This document shows, one piece after another, positions 1 to 8,346 of a DNA stretch of 53,097 nt. Position 1 is the stretch's first letter, and each line of letters opens with the position of its first letter. The stretch is from an uncultured Collinsella sp. (lineage in GTDB: Bacteria; Actinomycetota; Coriobacteriia; Coriobacteriales; Coriobacteriaceae), in assembly GCA_900549655.1 (NCBI GenBank), contig UROZ01000002.1:1-53097 (forward strand), read 5' to 3'. Below the pieces are notes generated by a model. The model was not told where the DNA came from and ran no database searches. It saw nothing but the letters and a program-made list of their open reading frames with translations. Position numbers and translations under genes: made by a program.

Positions 1-9
1 GTCCTGGCT

Positions 10-46
10 CGCACGAAGAGCACATTAAGTGCTCTTCGGCTCGTGC
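10..46. repeat. Hairpin at left edge of window
   Basis: The arms GCACGAAGAGCAC and GTGCTCTTCGG-CTCGTGC pair around an ATTAA loop with a five-base bulge on the right side. It lies before the 3' end of the leftward aminotransferase gene and may be a terminator for it or for a gene outside the window. There is no clear T-run. No gene is seen between base 1 and base 182. Confidence 0.4.
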
Positions 47-182
47 GGAATCTACGAAAACCTTGCGCCTGGCCTTCGGCGGCGCGGCCTGCGGTGACTT
101 TGGGGCAGCCCGGTTTCCCGTTGGCCGACGCCCCCACTCATAAGCCTTAAGTCGGTGGGCTGATGTGTTGCATCCCTGAGGG

Positions 183-1319
183 CTACAAGGTTGAAATGAA
201 GGTGGACAGGCGGCGGAGGCCTTCGTCCAGGTTTTCGTCGGAGACGCAGTAGCTTAGGCGGATGTGGCCTTCGGTTCCGAAACAGTCGCCCGGGACTAGG
301 GCTACGTTTGCCTCTTTGATGGCTTTGATGCAGAAGTCTTCGCTGGTTAGGCCGAACTTTTTGATGCTCGGGAAAGTGTAGAAGGCTCCTGCGGGCTCTA
401 CTACGTCGAGGCCCATGGCGTCTAAGGCTGCGAGTACGCGTTCGCGACGGGCTCGGTAGACTTCGAGCATGGGAGTTGGGTCGACGGTGAGGGCTCGGGC
501 TGCGGCGTCCATTTCGAAGGAGACGGCGCTCGATACTAAGTATTGGTGGGCCTTTGCGATCTCGGCGATGACGGGGGCTGCGGCTGCGAGCCAGCCCAAA
601 CGCCAGCCGGTCATGGCCCAGGGCTTGGAGAAGCTTTCGATAACTACCGTCTGATCGCGAAGCGCCGGGTGGCGCTGGGCAAAGCGCTCGTAGCCATCCA
701 CATAAACCAGGCGGTTGTATACGTCGTCGCAGACCACGTAGATGCCCGCCTGTTCTGCCACGTGTGCCACGGCGTCGAGCGATGCCGCGTTGAGGATGCA
801 GCCTGTAGGATTGTTGGGCGTGCAGATGACAATGGCCTTGGTCGCCGGCGTCACGCAAGCACGAAGTGCGTCCTCGTCAATCTGAAATTGCGCAGGCTCC
901 GTATCCAAAAAGACCGCCTTGGCATGGTTGGCCACGACGATGCTCTCGTACAAACCAAAAGCCGGCGTGGGGATAATGACCTCGTCGCCTGGGTTGAGCA
1001 TAGCCATGAATGCTGCCGACAGGGCCTCGGTCGCACCGTCGGTCAGAATGACCTCGTCCGCCGAAAACGTAAGGCCCGCATCCCCCATGTAGGCAGATAA
1101 CGCCTCACGCAGGGCGGGGCGACCGTTGTTGGGCGGATAGTGCGTGTCGCCGCGGTCCAGTGCGGCGGTCACCTCGGCGCTAATCACATCGGGCGTGGGA
1201 AAATCGGGCTCGCCGAGCGCGAGCGCGATGCACCCCGGATGCTGGGCGGCGAGCGCGTTAATCCGACGGATGCCGGAGGGCTTGAGCGTGGCAAGCGAGG
1301 TATTCATGGGCAGACGCAT
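183..1319 (-). CDS. Fold-type I PLP-dependent aminotransferase (aspartate/aromatic aminotransferase-like)
   Basis: A 378-residue pyridoxal-phosphate aminotransferase of class I/II, of normal length for the family. Visible motifs are the NPTG loop (170-173), an aspartate pair (198-199) in the position that binds the pyridine nitrogen, and SFSKPWAMTGWRLGW, whose lysine 232 is the expected Schiff-base residue. It should move an amino group between an amino acid and a 2-oxo acid in the cytoplasm; the substrate cannot be read from sequence. The start is preceded by AAAGGA at five bases, whereas the internal Met5 has no ribosome binding site. It is divergent from the next gene across 93 bases and looks monocistronic. 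Family assignment is firm, substrate open. Confidence 0.9.
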   Translation of the reverse strand: MRLPMNTSLATLKPSGIRRINALAAQHPGCIALALGEPDFPTPDVISAEVTAALDRGDTHYPPNNGRPALREALSAYMGDAGLTFSADEVILTDGATEALSAAFMAMLNPGDEVIIPTPAFGLYESIVVANHAKAVFLDTEPAQFQIDEDALRACVTPATKAIVICTPNNPTGCILNAASLDAVAHVAEQAGIYVVCDDVYNRLVYVDGYERFAQRHPALRDQTVVIESFSKPWAMTGWRLGWLAAAAPVIAEIAKAHQYLVSSAVSFEMDAAARALTVDPTPMLEVYRARRERVLAALDAMGLDVVEPAGAFYTFPSIKKFGLTSEDFCIKAIKEANVALVPGDCFGTEGHIRLSYCVSDENLDEGLRRLSTFISTL

Positions 1320-1412
1320 GGCGTTCCTTTCGTAAGGGTTGCACTAGGATAGCGCGGCGGGGCGCCACCAGACGGTGTAACCTAAACGGAAACCAACCGG
1401 AAAGGAGGCAGC

Positions 1413-2069
1413 ATGGAGACGACCGCACGCGGCGATGTACCAAAAACACTGCAAACCATTGCGTATATCAGCATTCCCAATAGCGACGATCTTGAGTTTT
1501 TGCTCTGGGACCTGCAGGATGCCATCACCGCCTATGCACAGCTTTCCGGCACCGCACTCCCCCACCCGGTCGACTTGAAGGCAAATGACGCCGGCAGCGT
1601 TGCCGATGGCATCGTGCTGGCCATTGAAGATGTGGCTGACGATAAGACGTTGACAGCCATCGAGCAGGCGCTTGAGCGCTTTGGCGGTACGGGAACGCGT
1701 GTCTACGCCGCGATTCGAGCCGCACAACAGGGCACTGAGCAGGCGCGTGAGACCGCCGTTCGCCTGCACAAGGCATGTGAGCGCCATAACCAATTGTGGT
1801 GTGGCGGCGTTGCCATCTGCGCTGGCAGCGGCATTGCGGCGCTTCGTCGCTCCCCGCGCATGGGACTCTTGCGGCGACCGTTTTCGGAGGCCATGGACAA
1901 GCTCGTGGGCGCCGTTCGTATGGGGTGTTCCGTCGAACACGCGCAGAAGCTCAGTGGCGCCGCAACGGGCGGCGTCGACACCGACGGCATGGTGCGCGCC
2001 ACGCCTGCACTGCCCACACCGATCTGGCACGCCGTTATGAGGCATCTTGCCGAGCACTCAAACTGCTAA
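1413..2069 (+). CDS. Unknown protein, C-terminal half faintly flavodoxin-like
   Basis: A 218-residue soluble protein that I do not recognise. A GGAGG ribosome binding site lies just before the ATG. There is no signal peptide or membrane segment. The segment around residues 128-165 (CGGVAICAGSGIAALRRSPR followed by MGLLRRPFSEAMDKL) has the glycine-rich strand-loop-helix look of flavodoxin-like oxidoreductases, but no diagnostic motif is complete. It is convergent with the glycosylase gene and their stop codons share CTAA, a four-base overlap, so both genes must be read to their ends. Codon use matches the neighbours. Confidence 0.6.
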   Translation: METTARGDVPKTLQTIAYISIPNSDDLEFLLWDLQDAITAYAQLSGTALPHPVDLKANDAGSVADGIVLAIEDVADDKTLTAIEQALERFGGTGTRVYAAIRAAQQGTEQARETAVRLHKACERHNQLWCGGVAICAGSGIAALRRSPRMGLLRRPFSEAMDKLVGAVRMGCSVEHAQKLSGAATGGVDTDGMVRATPALPTPIWHAVMRHLAEHSNC

Positions 2070-2635
2070 ATCGAAAAAGCCTGCCAATCAGCGGCGCCGC
2101 TCCAACGCTCGACAAGGCGTTCCAGACGCCACGCCGCATTGGCGGGACTTGTCGACGGCAGAACGATGGCCGGCAGCCCGGTGCGCTCTTGTAGATAGCG
2201 CTTGTAGAGCCGGCCAGCTGTACCACCGTTGCATATCACCTGCTCAATGGGAGCTGCGCCGGTAATGCGCTCGATATGTGCCGGCACAACGTTGCGGATG
2301 CTCGCGTCGCTCGAGCCCTTAATGTCGCAGCTCTCGATTGCATCCCACAGGGCCACGCCGCCGTTCAGCAGCATGGCCCGCTTGGCGGCAATGGAGGCAT
2401 CGAGCGTCGCGGGCTCACCGCTTGCCAAAGGATCGCCCTCGTTGGGCGGCACAGGCATACCGAGGCACGTGGCCATCACACGCCAAAAGCGATTCTGAGG
2501 GTTGCCGTAATAAAAGGCATTAGCGCGCGACAGCACCGAGGGAAACGATCCGAGCACCAAAACGCGCGAGTGCTGGTCGAACACGGGCTCAAACCCATGC
2601 TCAATATGTTGATAGCCCTCGTCAGACGCTGCCAT
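2066..2635 (-). CDS. DNA-deoxyinosine (hypoxanthine) glycosylase, UDG superfamily
   Basis: A 189-residue protein of the uracil-DNA-glycosylase superfamily, subfamily of hypoxanthine-DNA glycosylases. The hallmarks are VLVLGSFPS near residue 27 and the YYGNPQNRFWRV segment that follows, the usual N-terminal signature of this subfamily. It would excise deaminated adenine (inosine) from DNA and start base-excision repair. Its ATG lies three bases past the stop of the amylase-family gene, so the two form one leftward operon, although their functions have no obvious link. Its 3' end overlaps the convergent unknown gene by four bases. Confidence 0.85.
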   Translation of the reverse strand: MAASDEGYQHIEHGFEPVFDQHSRVLVLGSFPSVLSRANAFYYGNPQNRFWRVMATCLGMPVPPNEGDPLASGEPATLDASIAAKRAMLLNGGVALWDAIESCDIKGSSDASIRNVVPAHIERITGAAPIEQVICNGGTAGRLYKRYLQERTGLPAIVLPSTSPANAAWRLERLVERWSGAADWQAFSI

Positions 2636-2638
2636 GGC

Positions 2639-4015
2639 CTAGGCCCTCAACAGATAGCGCACCTCGTAGGGCGCAAGCTCAAGGGAGCCCGCCAGCTCGA
2701 CCGTGGGCACGCCGTCGGCAAGCAAATCGACAAAGGAGCCGTTGAGCTCGCCGGCGCCAAAGGTGTAAGGCTCGTCCACGGCGTTCACCGCCACGAGCAC
2801 CGTCGCGTCGTCGCAGGCGCGCTCGAACAGCAGCTGCTTGTTCTGGATCACCACATTGCGATAGGCACCGTAGTTGAGAGCACGGGCCGCCGCGTCGTTT
2901 GCCGAGCGCAGGTGCGCCAGCTGCGTGATGAAGGCCGTCAGCTCGTTGGGCGCAGGCTCATCGAGCGCAGGGCGCAGCGCCCAGTCGCCATCGGGGCCGC
3001 CCTTTTCACCAGCAATTCCCCACTCGCTGCCATAGTAGACGCACGGAATGCCCGGCATGCCAAAGAGCATGCCATAGGCGGGACGCAGGCACGACTTGTC
3101 AGTGAGGATACTTGCCAGGCGCGGCACATCGTGGTTGTCGACAAACGAAAGCAGATGTTTGCCGCGGTAGATGCACCAGGGGTCGCCGCCAAACTGGCGA
3201 TGCAGCGAATGGGCGATCTCGAACATGTTGACCGAGTTAAAGCTGGAGTACAGGCCCTTGTAGCACTCGTAGTTGGTGCAGGAGTCGAGCATCTCGTCGT
3301 TGACGATTTGGTTGTAGTCGCCGTGGAGCGTCTCGCCAATCAGCACAAAGTCGGGCTTGAGCTCACGGGTAAAAGCGTGCAGGCGGCGCATGAAGTCGCG
3401 GTCGAGCATATAGGCAACGTCCAAGCGCAGGCCGTCGACGCCAAAGACCTCGGCCCAGCGACGCACGGACTCAAGCAGGTAATTGACCACGGCGGGGTTT
3501 TGCAGGTTGAGCTTCACAAGCTCAAAATGGCCCTCCCAGCCCTCATACCAAAAGCCGTCGCCGTAGCACGAGTCACCGTCAAAGCTGATGTGGAACCAAT
3601 CCTTGTACGGCGAATCCCACTTGCGCTCCTGCACATCGCGGAAGGCCCAAAAACCGCGGCCGACGTGGTTGAAGACGGCATCGAGCACCACGCGGATACC
3701 GTGGGCATGCAGTGTGTCGCACACGGCGGCAAAGTCGACATCCCCACCCAGGCGGCGGTCGATATGGCGCAGGCTGCGCGTATCGTAGCCGTGGCTATCG
3801 GACTCGAGCGGCGGGTTGATGAGCACAGTGCCAACGCCGAGTTCCTGCAGGTAGTCGGCCCATTTGGCAATCTTCATGATGGGCGCATCGGGGCTAGCTG
3901 TGGCATCGGCGGCCTGGGCGAGCTCATCCTCGGCAACAGGGGCGGCGTTTTCGCGCGGAGCTCCACAAAAGCCCAGCGGATAGATCTGATAGAACGTCGT
4001 CTCGTATGCCCACAT
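2639..4015 (-). CDS. Alpha-amylase family glycoside hydrolase (GH13)
   Basis: A cytoplasmic GH13 enzyme of 458 residues. The TIM-barrel catalytic set is visible: nucleophile D199 in DGLRLDVAY, acid/base E228 in LIGETLHGD and D296 in FVDNHDVPR, plus the conserved DAVFNHVG (112-119). There is no signal peptide, so it should act on imported malto-oligosaccharides or cyclodextrin-like sugars, as neopullulanase/cyclomaltodextrinase relatives do. I chose the start MWAYETTFYQIYPLG because GGGAGG lies five bases upstream; the frame stays open to 4102 but that stretch is intergenic in character. It is first gene of an operon with the deoxyinosine glycosylase. Exact specificity is unknown. Confidence 0.88.
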   Translation of the reverse strand: MWAYETTFYQIYPLGFCGAPRENAAPVAEDELAQAADATASPDAPIMKIAKWADYLQELGVGTVLINPPLESDSHGYDTRSLRHIDRRLGGDVDFAAVCDTLHAHGIRVVLDAVFNHVGRGFWAFRDVQERKWDSPYKDWFHISFDGDSCYGDGFWYEGWEGHFELVKLNLQNPAVVNYLLESVRRWAEVFGVDGLRLDVAYMLDRDFMRRLHAFTRELKPDFVLIGETLHGDYNQIVNDEMLDSCTNYECYKGLYSSFNSVNMFEIAHSLHRQFGGDPWCIYRGKHLLSFVDNHDVPRLASILTDKSCLRPAYGMLFGMPGIPCVYYGSEWGIAGEKGGPDGDWALRPALDEPAPNELTAFITQLAHLRSANDAAARALNYGAYRNVVIQNKQLLFERACDDATVLVAVNAVDEPYTFGAGELNGSFVDLLADGVPTVELAGSLELAPYEVRYLLRA

Positions 4016-4115
4016 AGCAACCTCCCGGTAAGCCCAACACAACGACATCCATTGTATGCCCAGCAGGGTAGCTATTTTGGGACGGGGCTCTTTTAGCTGC
4101 ACCAGCCCCTTTCTA

Positions 4116-4182
4116 AGTTGCGGTGAAATACGGACTGTTTGCCGGGTTTATTGGGCTCAGCAGTCCGTATTTCACCGCAACT
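4116..4182. repeat. Interspersed inverted repeat family 1, copy A
   Basis: A perfect 22-bp inverted repeat (4116-4137 and 4161-4182) around a 23-base loop, starting AGTTGCGGTGAAATA. It lies between the divergent amylase-family promoter region and the 3' end of the MFS gene. Related copies lie at 8254-8319 and 47822-47888. It could also end MFS transcription. Confidence 0.85.
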
Positions 4183-4197
4183 GATGAGGGGACGTGA

Positions 4198-5394
4198 TTA
4201 GGCGACAAGCTTTGCGCGGCGTATGGCTGGGAACAATACGGTGATGGCGAGGATGACGCCCACGACAGCGATCGTGCCGCCTGCGTAGCCGATCCAGGCG
4301 ATGCCGGGGCCCGACACCACGGCGCCGCCGATCGCCGTACCGGTGCCGATCCCCAGGTTGAACAGGCCCGAGAAGATCGACATGGCGACGGCCGACGAAT
4401 CTGCCGACGTGCACTTGATGAGCTCGGCCTGAAACGCCACGTTAAAGGCCGTGGAGCAGCAGCCCCATAGCGCGCAAACAGCGAGAACGGCGACGAGCGA
4501 CGGTGCAACCGGACCCATGAGCAGCAGAGCCACCGGCACGCCGGAGAGTGTGATAGCCAAGAACGGAAAGCGATGCCCATCGAACAGTCGGCCGAACAGC
4601 CAGCTTCCGAGCAGACCGGAGCAGCCAAACGCCGTCAGCGTCATGGTAATAGCGCTTGCGTCGACGTGCGCGACCTGAGCCAGGAAAGGCTCGATATAGC
4701 TGTAGCTTGCGTAATAGCCGGTCGCCATGAAGACCGTGACTGCGTAGAGCGCGATGAGGAGCGGGTTCTTGAGCAGCTCGGGCAGCTGTTTGACGGTAAA
4801 GCGCTCACCCGCCGGCATGGCCGGGAACACCGCTGCCTGGTAGACGGCCGCGATGGCTGAGAGGCCCCCGACCACGGCAAACGTCATGCGCCAGCCCACG
4901 GCCAAGCCAATGGCGCGACCGAGAGGCAGGCCAAAGATCTGCGCGATGGACGAGCCCGTAGCAATCATGCTGATGGCGAGCGCGCCGTGGCGAGTGTCGA
5001 CCAGGCGCGAGGCCATAATCGAGGCGACTGACCAGAACACGGCATGTGCGCAAGCGACCACCAGGCGCGCGCAGACCAGGATGGGATAGGTCGGCGCCAC
5101 AGCGGACAGGAACTGACCGAGCGAGAACACGGCAAGCACGCCCAGCAGCATCCGCTTGAACTCGAAACGCGAAGCGAACACCATGAGTGGCAACGACAGC
5201 AGCATGACGCCCCAGGCATAGACCGAGATCATGATGCCCGCCTGGGCCTCGGTGAGCGAGAACGACGCGGCGATATCAGTCAAAAGGCCGATGGGCATAA
5301 ACTCCGACGTGTTGAACACGAACGCACAGCAGGTGAGCCCGACGAGTGGGAGCCACTGCCTGAGCGTGACGCCGTCTTGCCTTGCCTGACTCAT
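4198..5394 (-). CDS. MFS sugar-efflux-type transporter (SotB/AraJ-like)
   Basis: A 398-residue major facilitator superfamily protein with about 12 hydrophobic segments, of standard length. The first helix reads CCAFVFNTSEFMPIGLL and the loop after helix 2 holds the basic RFEFKRML motif typical of DHA1 exporters; overall it most resembles the SotB/AraJ sugar-efflux group. It would use the proton gradient to export sugars, arabinose-like compounds or drugs across the cytoplasmic membrane. The start is set by GGAG nine bases before the ATG at 5394; an upstream in-frame ATG abuts the Shine-Dalgarno sequence. A TATAAT box lies at 5428-5433 on the minus strand. Family firm, substrate guessed. Confidence 0.85.
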   Translation of the reverse strand: MSQARQDGVTLRQWLPLVGLTCCAFVFNTSEFMPIGLLTDIAASFSLTEAQAGIMISVYAWGVMLLSLPLMVFASRFEFKRMLLGVLAVFSLGQFLSAVAPTYPILVCARLVVACAHAVFWSVASIMASRLVDTRHGALAISMIATGSSIAQIFGLPLGRAIGLAVGWRMTFAVVGGLSAIAAVYQAAVFPAMPAGERFTVKQLPELLKNPLLIALYAVTVFMATGYYASYSYIEPFLAQVAHVDASAITMTLTAFGCSGLLGSWLFGRLFDGHRFPFLAITLSGVPVALLLMGPVAPSLVAVLAVCALWGCCSTAFNVAFQAELIKCTSADSSAVAMSIFSGLFNLGIGTGTAIGGAVVSGPGIAWIGYAGGTIAVVGVILAITVLFPAIRRAKLVA

Positions 5395-5427
5395 ATATAA
5401 CATCTCCAATCATTTTGAGCGGAGGGG

Positions 5428-5433
5428 ATTATA
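5428..5433 (-). promoter_or_regulatory. -10 box for the MFS gene
   Basis: A perfect TATAAT on the minus strand, 33 bases before the chosen start. TGACGG lies 17 bases further upstream, inside the FeoAB terminator hairpin, as a weak -35. Confidence 0.5.
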
Positions 5434-5439
5434 TAGCAA

Positions 5440-5474
5440 CGGTCCCGCATCCGTCAGTAACGGACACGGGACCG
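5440..5474 (-). terminator. Hairpin after feoAB
   Basis: The arms CGGTCCCG and CGGGACCG, with inner ATCCGT/ACGGA pairing, lie 40 bases after the feoAB stop. The T-run is poor, so it may be a weak terminator or mRNA-stabilising hairpin. Confidence 0.55.
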
Positions 5475-5514
5475 AAACAATTCGATACACAGAGGTTGCG
5501 CCGTCAATAAAATA

Positions 5515-7875
5515 CTAAGCCAACCCCAGCAATATGCCCGCCGAATGCACGACAAACGCCACGATCCAGGCGACCGTCACTTGAAACGCGAACACGGCAA
5601 CGGCATAGCGCGCGCCCAACTCGCTCCTGACGGCGCCGATGGCCGCCACGCAGGGCGGGTACAGCAACGTAAAGACCAGGAACACGTAAGCGGTAAACGG
5701 CGAAAACATGGTCGACAGTGCCGCGGGCGAGGTCGCGCCCAAAAGCACGGTGAGGGTCGAGATGACACTCTCCTTGGCGATAAGTCCGGTGACGAGCGCC
5801 GTGGATGCGCGCCAATCGCCAAAGCCAAGCGGCGCCAGCGCCGGCGCGATGATGCTGCCGAGGCCCGCAAGCAGGCTTTGCGACTGGTCGGCGACCACAT
5901 TAAAGCGGATATCGAACGTCTGAAGGAACCAGATGACCACCGTAGCGGCAAAGATAATGGTAAAGGCCTTGGTAATAAAGTCTTTGGCCTTATCCCATGC
6001 CAGCATCACTGTCGTCTTGATGCTCGGCAGGCGGTAATTGGGAAGCTCCATGATAAATGGCACCGGATCGCCCTTAAATGCCGTGCGGTTGAGCACCAAA
6101 GCCGCAATGCAGCCGACCACGATACCGATCAGATAGAGCGAGACCATGGCGGGAACCGTCGCCTGTGGGAAAAACGCCCCGCACAGCAGACCGTAGACCG
6201 GCAACTTGGCCGAGCAGCTCATGAACGGCGTGAGCATGACCGTCATCTTGCGGTCGTGCTCGGATGGGAGCGTACGGGTCGACATGATAGCCGGCACGGT
6301 GCAGCCAAACCCGACGAGCATGGGCACAAAGCTGCGGCCCGACAGGCCAAAACGACGCAGCACCTTATCCATGACAAAGGCGACGCGCGCCATGTAGCCC
6401 GAGTCTTCCAGAATGGAGAGGAACAAGAAGAGCACGACGATAATCGGCAGGAAGGTCAGCACGCTGCCCACACCCGTAAGCACACCGTCGACAGCCAGCG
6501 AGCGCACCACGTCGTTGGTGCCGAACGCCTTGAGGCCCGCATCGGCCGAGGCGATGATGGCAGCGATGCCGTCCTCCATGAGTCCCTGCAACGCCGCGCC
6601 GATCACGCCAAACGTCAGCCAAAAAACGAGACCCATGATCACCAGGAACGCCGGGATGGCCGTGTAACGACCTGTCAGGATGCGGTCGATCTTGACGGAG
6701 CGCACGTGCTCGCGGCTCTCGTGCGGCTTGACGACGCAGCGCCCACACACGTCGCCGATGAAGCTAAAGCGCATATCGGCCAGCGCGGACAGGCGGTCGG
6801 TGCCGGCCTCGCCCTCCATCTGGGTAATGATGTGCTCGATGGCGTCGAGCTCGTTGCGATCCAGGTGAAGCGCCTCGGTCACCAGCTCGTCGCCCTCAAC
6901 CAGCTTGGTCGCCGCAAAACGCACGGGAATGTGCGCCGTCGCGGCATGGTCCTCGATAAGGTTGGCAATGCCGTGAATACAGCGATGCAGTGCACCGCCG
7001 TCTGGGCCATCGGGTGCGCAGAAGTCCAGGCGGCCGGGACGCTCGCGGAAACGCGCCACGTGCAGGGCGTGGTCCACCAACTCGCCGATACCCTCGTTGC
7101 GGGCAGCGCTAATGGGAACAACGGGCACGCCCAACAGGCTCTCGAGCAGGTTGACGTCCACGGCGCCGCCGTTGGCGGTCACCTCGTCCATCATGTTGAG
7201 CGCGATGACCATGGGGCGGTCGAGCTCCATGAGCTGCAGTGTCAAGTACAGGTTACGCTCGATGTTGGTAGCGTCAATGATGTCGATGATGGCGTCCGGG
7301 CGCTCGTCGAGGATGAACTGACGGCTCACGATCTCTTCGCCTGTGTACGGCGACAGGGAGTAAATGCCAGGCAGATCGGTAACGCTCGCCTCGGGATGGT
7401 TACGGATGGTGCCATCTTTGCGGTCGACCGTCACGCCAGGAAAGTTACCGACGTGCTGGTTGGAGCCCGTCAGCTGGTTGAATAACGTGGTCTTGCCGCA
7501 GTTTTGGTTGCCGGCGAGGGCAAAGTGCAGCGGCGCGCCCTCGGGCACGGCCGTCTTTGCCGCACGGGGCGAATACGTCCCCTCGCCCAGGGCCGGATGC
7601 TCCGTCGTGCCGATTGCGGCGTTAGCGCGCGGACCCGTATCGGTGTCGTGAATACCCACGAGCTCGATGCGAGCGGCATCGTCCTTACGCAGTGTCAACT
7701 CGTAGCCACGCAGGCGGATCTCGAGCGGGTCACCCATGGGGGCGTACTTCATCATGGTGACTTCGGTGCCCGGCGTTAGGCCCATGTCCAAAATATGCTG
7801 TCGGAGTGCCTGGTCGTCCGATGTCACCGATGCGACGACGGCGTCCTTTCCAATCTCGAGTGTATCGAGCCTCAC
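5515..7875 (-). CDS. feoB: FeoA-FeoB fusion, ferrous iron transporter
   Basis: A 786-residue fusion. Residues 1-75 are a FeoA SH3-like domain (starting RLDTLEIGKDAVVASV). A linker leads to the FeoB GTPase domain with G1 GNQNCGKTT (122-130), G3 DLPG (167-170) and G4 NMMD, then the membrane core with Gate and FeoB-C segments to the C-terminus. FeoB imports Fe(II) across the cytoplasmic membrane with its cytosolic G domain controlling the step; FeoA is the small accessory partner, usually a separate gene. The start is GTG at 7875, nine bases after GGAGG; no ATG start would retain the FeoA domain. Two palindromic sites upstream suggest iron-dependent repression. No feoC is seen. Confidence 0.95.
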   Translation of the reverse strand: MRLDTLEIGKDAVVASVTSDDQALRQHILDMGLTPGTEVTMMKYAPMGDPLEIRLRGYELTLRKDDAARIELVGIHDTDTGPRANAAIGTTEHPALGEGTYSPRAAKTAVPEGAPLHFALAGNQNCGKTTLFNQLTGSNQHVGNFPGVTVDRKDGTIRNHPEASVTDLPGIYSLSPYTGEEIVSRQFILDERPDAIIDIIDATNIERNLYLTLQLMELDRPMVIALNMMDEVTANGGAVDVNLLESLLGVPVVPISAARNEGIGELVDHALHVARFRERPGRLDFCAPDGPDGGALHRCIHGIANLIEDHAATAHIPVRFAATKLVEGDELVTEALHLDRNELDAIEHIITQMEGEAGTDRLSALADMRFSFIGDVCGRCVVKPHESREHVRSVKIDRILTGRYTAIPAFLVIMGLVFWLTFGVIGAALQGLMEDGIAAIIASADAGLKAFGTNDVVRSLAVDGVLTGVGSVLTFLPIIVVLFLFLSILEDSGYMARVAFVMDKVLRRFGLSGRSFVPMLVGFGCTVPAIMSTRTLPSEHDRKMTVMLTPFMSCSAKLPVYGLLCGAFFPQATVPAMVSLYLIGIVVGCIAALVLNRTAFKGDPVPFIMELPNYRLPSIKTTVMLAWDKAKDFITKAFTIIFAATVVIWFLQTFDIRFNVVADQSQSLLAGLGSIIAPALAPLGFGDWRASTALVTGLIAKESVISTLTVLLGATSPAALSTMFSPFTAYVFLVFTLLYPPCVAAIGAVRSELGARYAVAVFAFQVTVAWIVAFVVHSAGILLGLA

Positions 7876-7916
7876 GTCCGTGTTCCTCCCCCGGCGCCCA
7901 CAGGGCGTTGCATTTT

Positions 7917-7949
7917 GTTTACCATGGCTAACCGTTTGCCATGGCTAAC
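7917..7949 (-). promoter_or_regulatory. Tandem operator before feoAB (DtxR-like candidate)
   Basis: Two near-palindromes of the form GTTAGCCATGGCTAAC lie in tandem 17 bases apart (7917-7932 GTTTACCATGGCTAAC and 7934-7949 GTTTGCCATGGCTAAC), 42-74 bases upstream of the feoAB start. Their GTTAGCC half-sites resemble the arms of DtxR/IdeR/MntR boxes. A T/A-rich TAAAAT lies just upstream. Metal-dependent repression is inferred. Confidence 0.5.
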
Positions 7950-8040
7950 CAATTTTAAGCTTACATGATAGCGTGAACACACAATGACGTTCAATCAGCA
8001 GATTGGCGCAATGGGGACAGGCAGGAGAGTTCAGGGCCAT

Positions 8041-8240
8041 AGTTTCCCGATGAGGCCTCTCGGGGAAACTACATCCCAGAATTCTGGCTCGAAACGGGAT
8101 ATGGTTTCCCAAACAGGCCTCTTACGGAAAATGCATCCCGGAATCCCCACTCGAAACGGGACGCACTTTCCCAGTCGAGGCCCTATGGGAAACCGTGTCC
8201 CACCTTGAAAGGCAAAACTGGGACGCAGTTTCCGGGCGGG
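8041..8240. repeat. 62-bp tandem repeat array
   Basis: Three and a third degenerate units. The marker GTTTCCC (CTTTCCC in unit 3) starts at 8042, 8104, 8166 and 8228, an exact 62-base period. Each unit holds a palindrome of TTTCCC and GGGAAA around a central GGCC, then ATCCC and a CTCGAAACGGGA-like end. 62 is not a multiple of three and no gene is evident, so the array is non-coding. It fills most of the gap between feoAB and the hydrolase gene. Confidence 0.8.
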
Positions 8241-8253
8241 GCATCAAAAACAA

Positions 8254-8319
8254 AGTTGCGGTGGAATAGTTCCTGGATGGGCTGGTTGATGCCCCGATCG
8301 GAACTATTTCACCGCAAGT
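8254..8319. repeat. Interspersed inverted repeat family 1, copy B
   Basis: The left arm TTGCGGTGGAATAGTTCC pairs with GGAACTATTTCACCGCAA; the single mismatch would be a G-U pair in RNA. It lies directly after the 62-bp array and 27 bases from the hydrolase stop, so it may double as that gene's terminator. Confidence 0.8.
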
Positions 8320-8346
8320 TATTGAAGGGCTGGGATGCCCGTCCTC

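Noticed and set aside
8041..8240. Possible CRISPR array
   Set aside because: Units are degenerate along their full length, with no constant repeat and variable spacer pattern, and no cas gene is in the window. The 80-bp array was rejected for the same reason.
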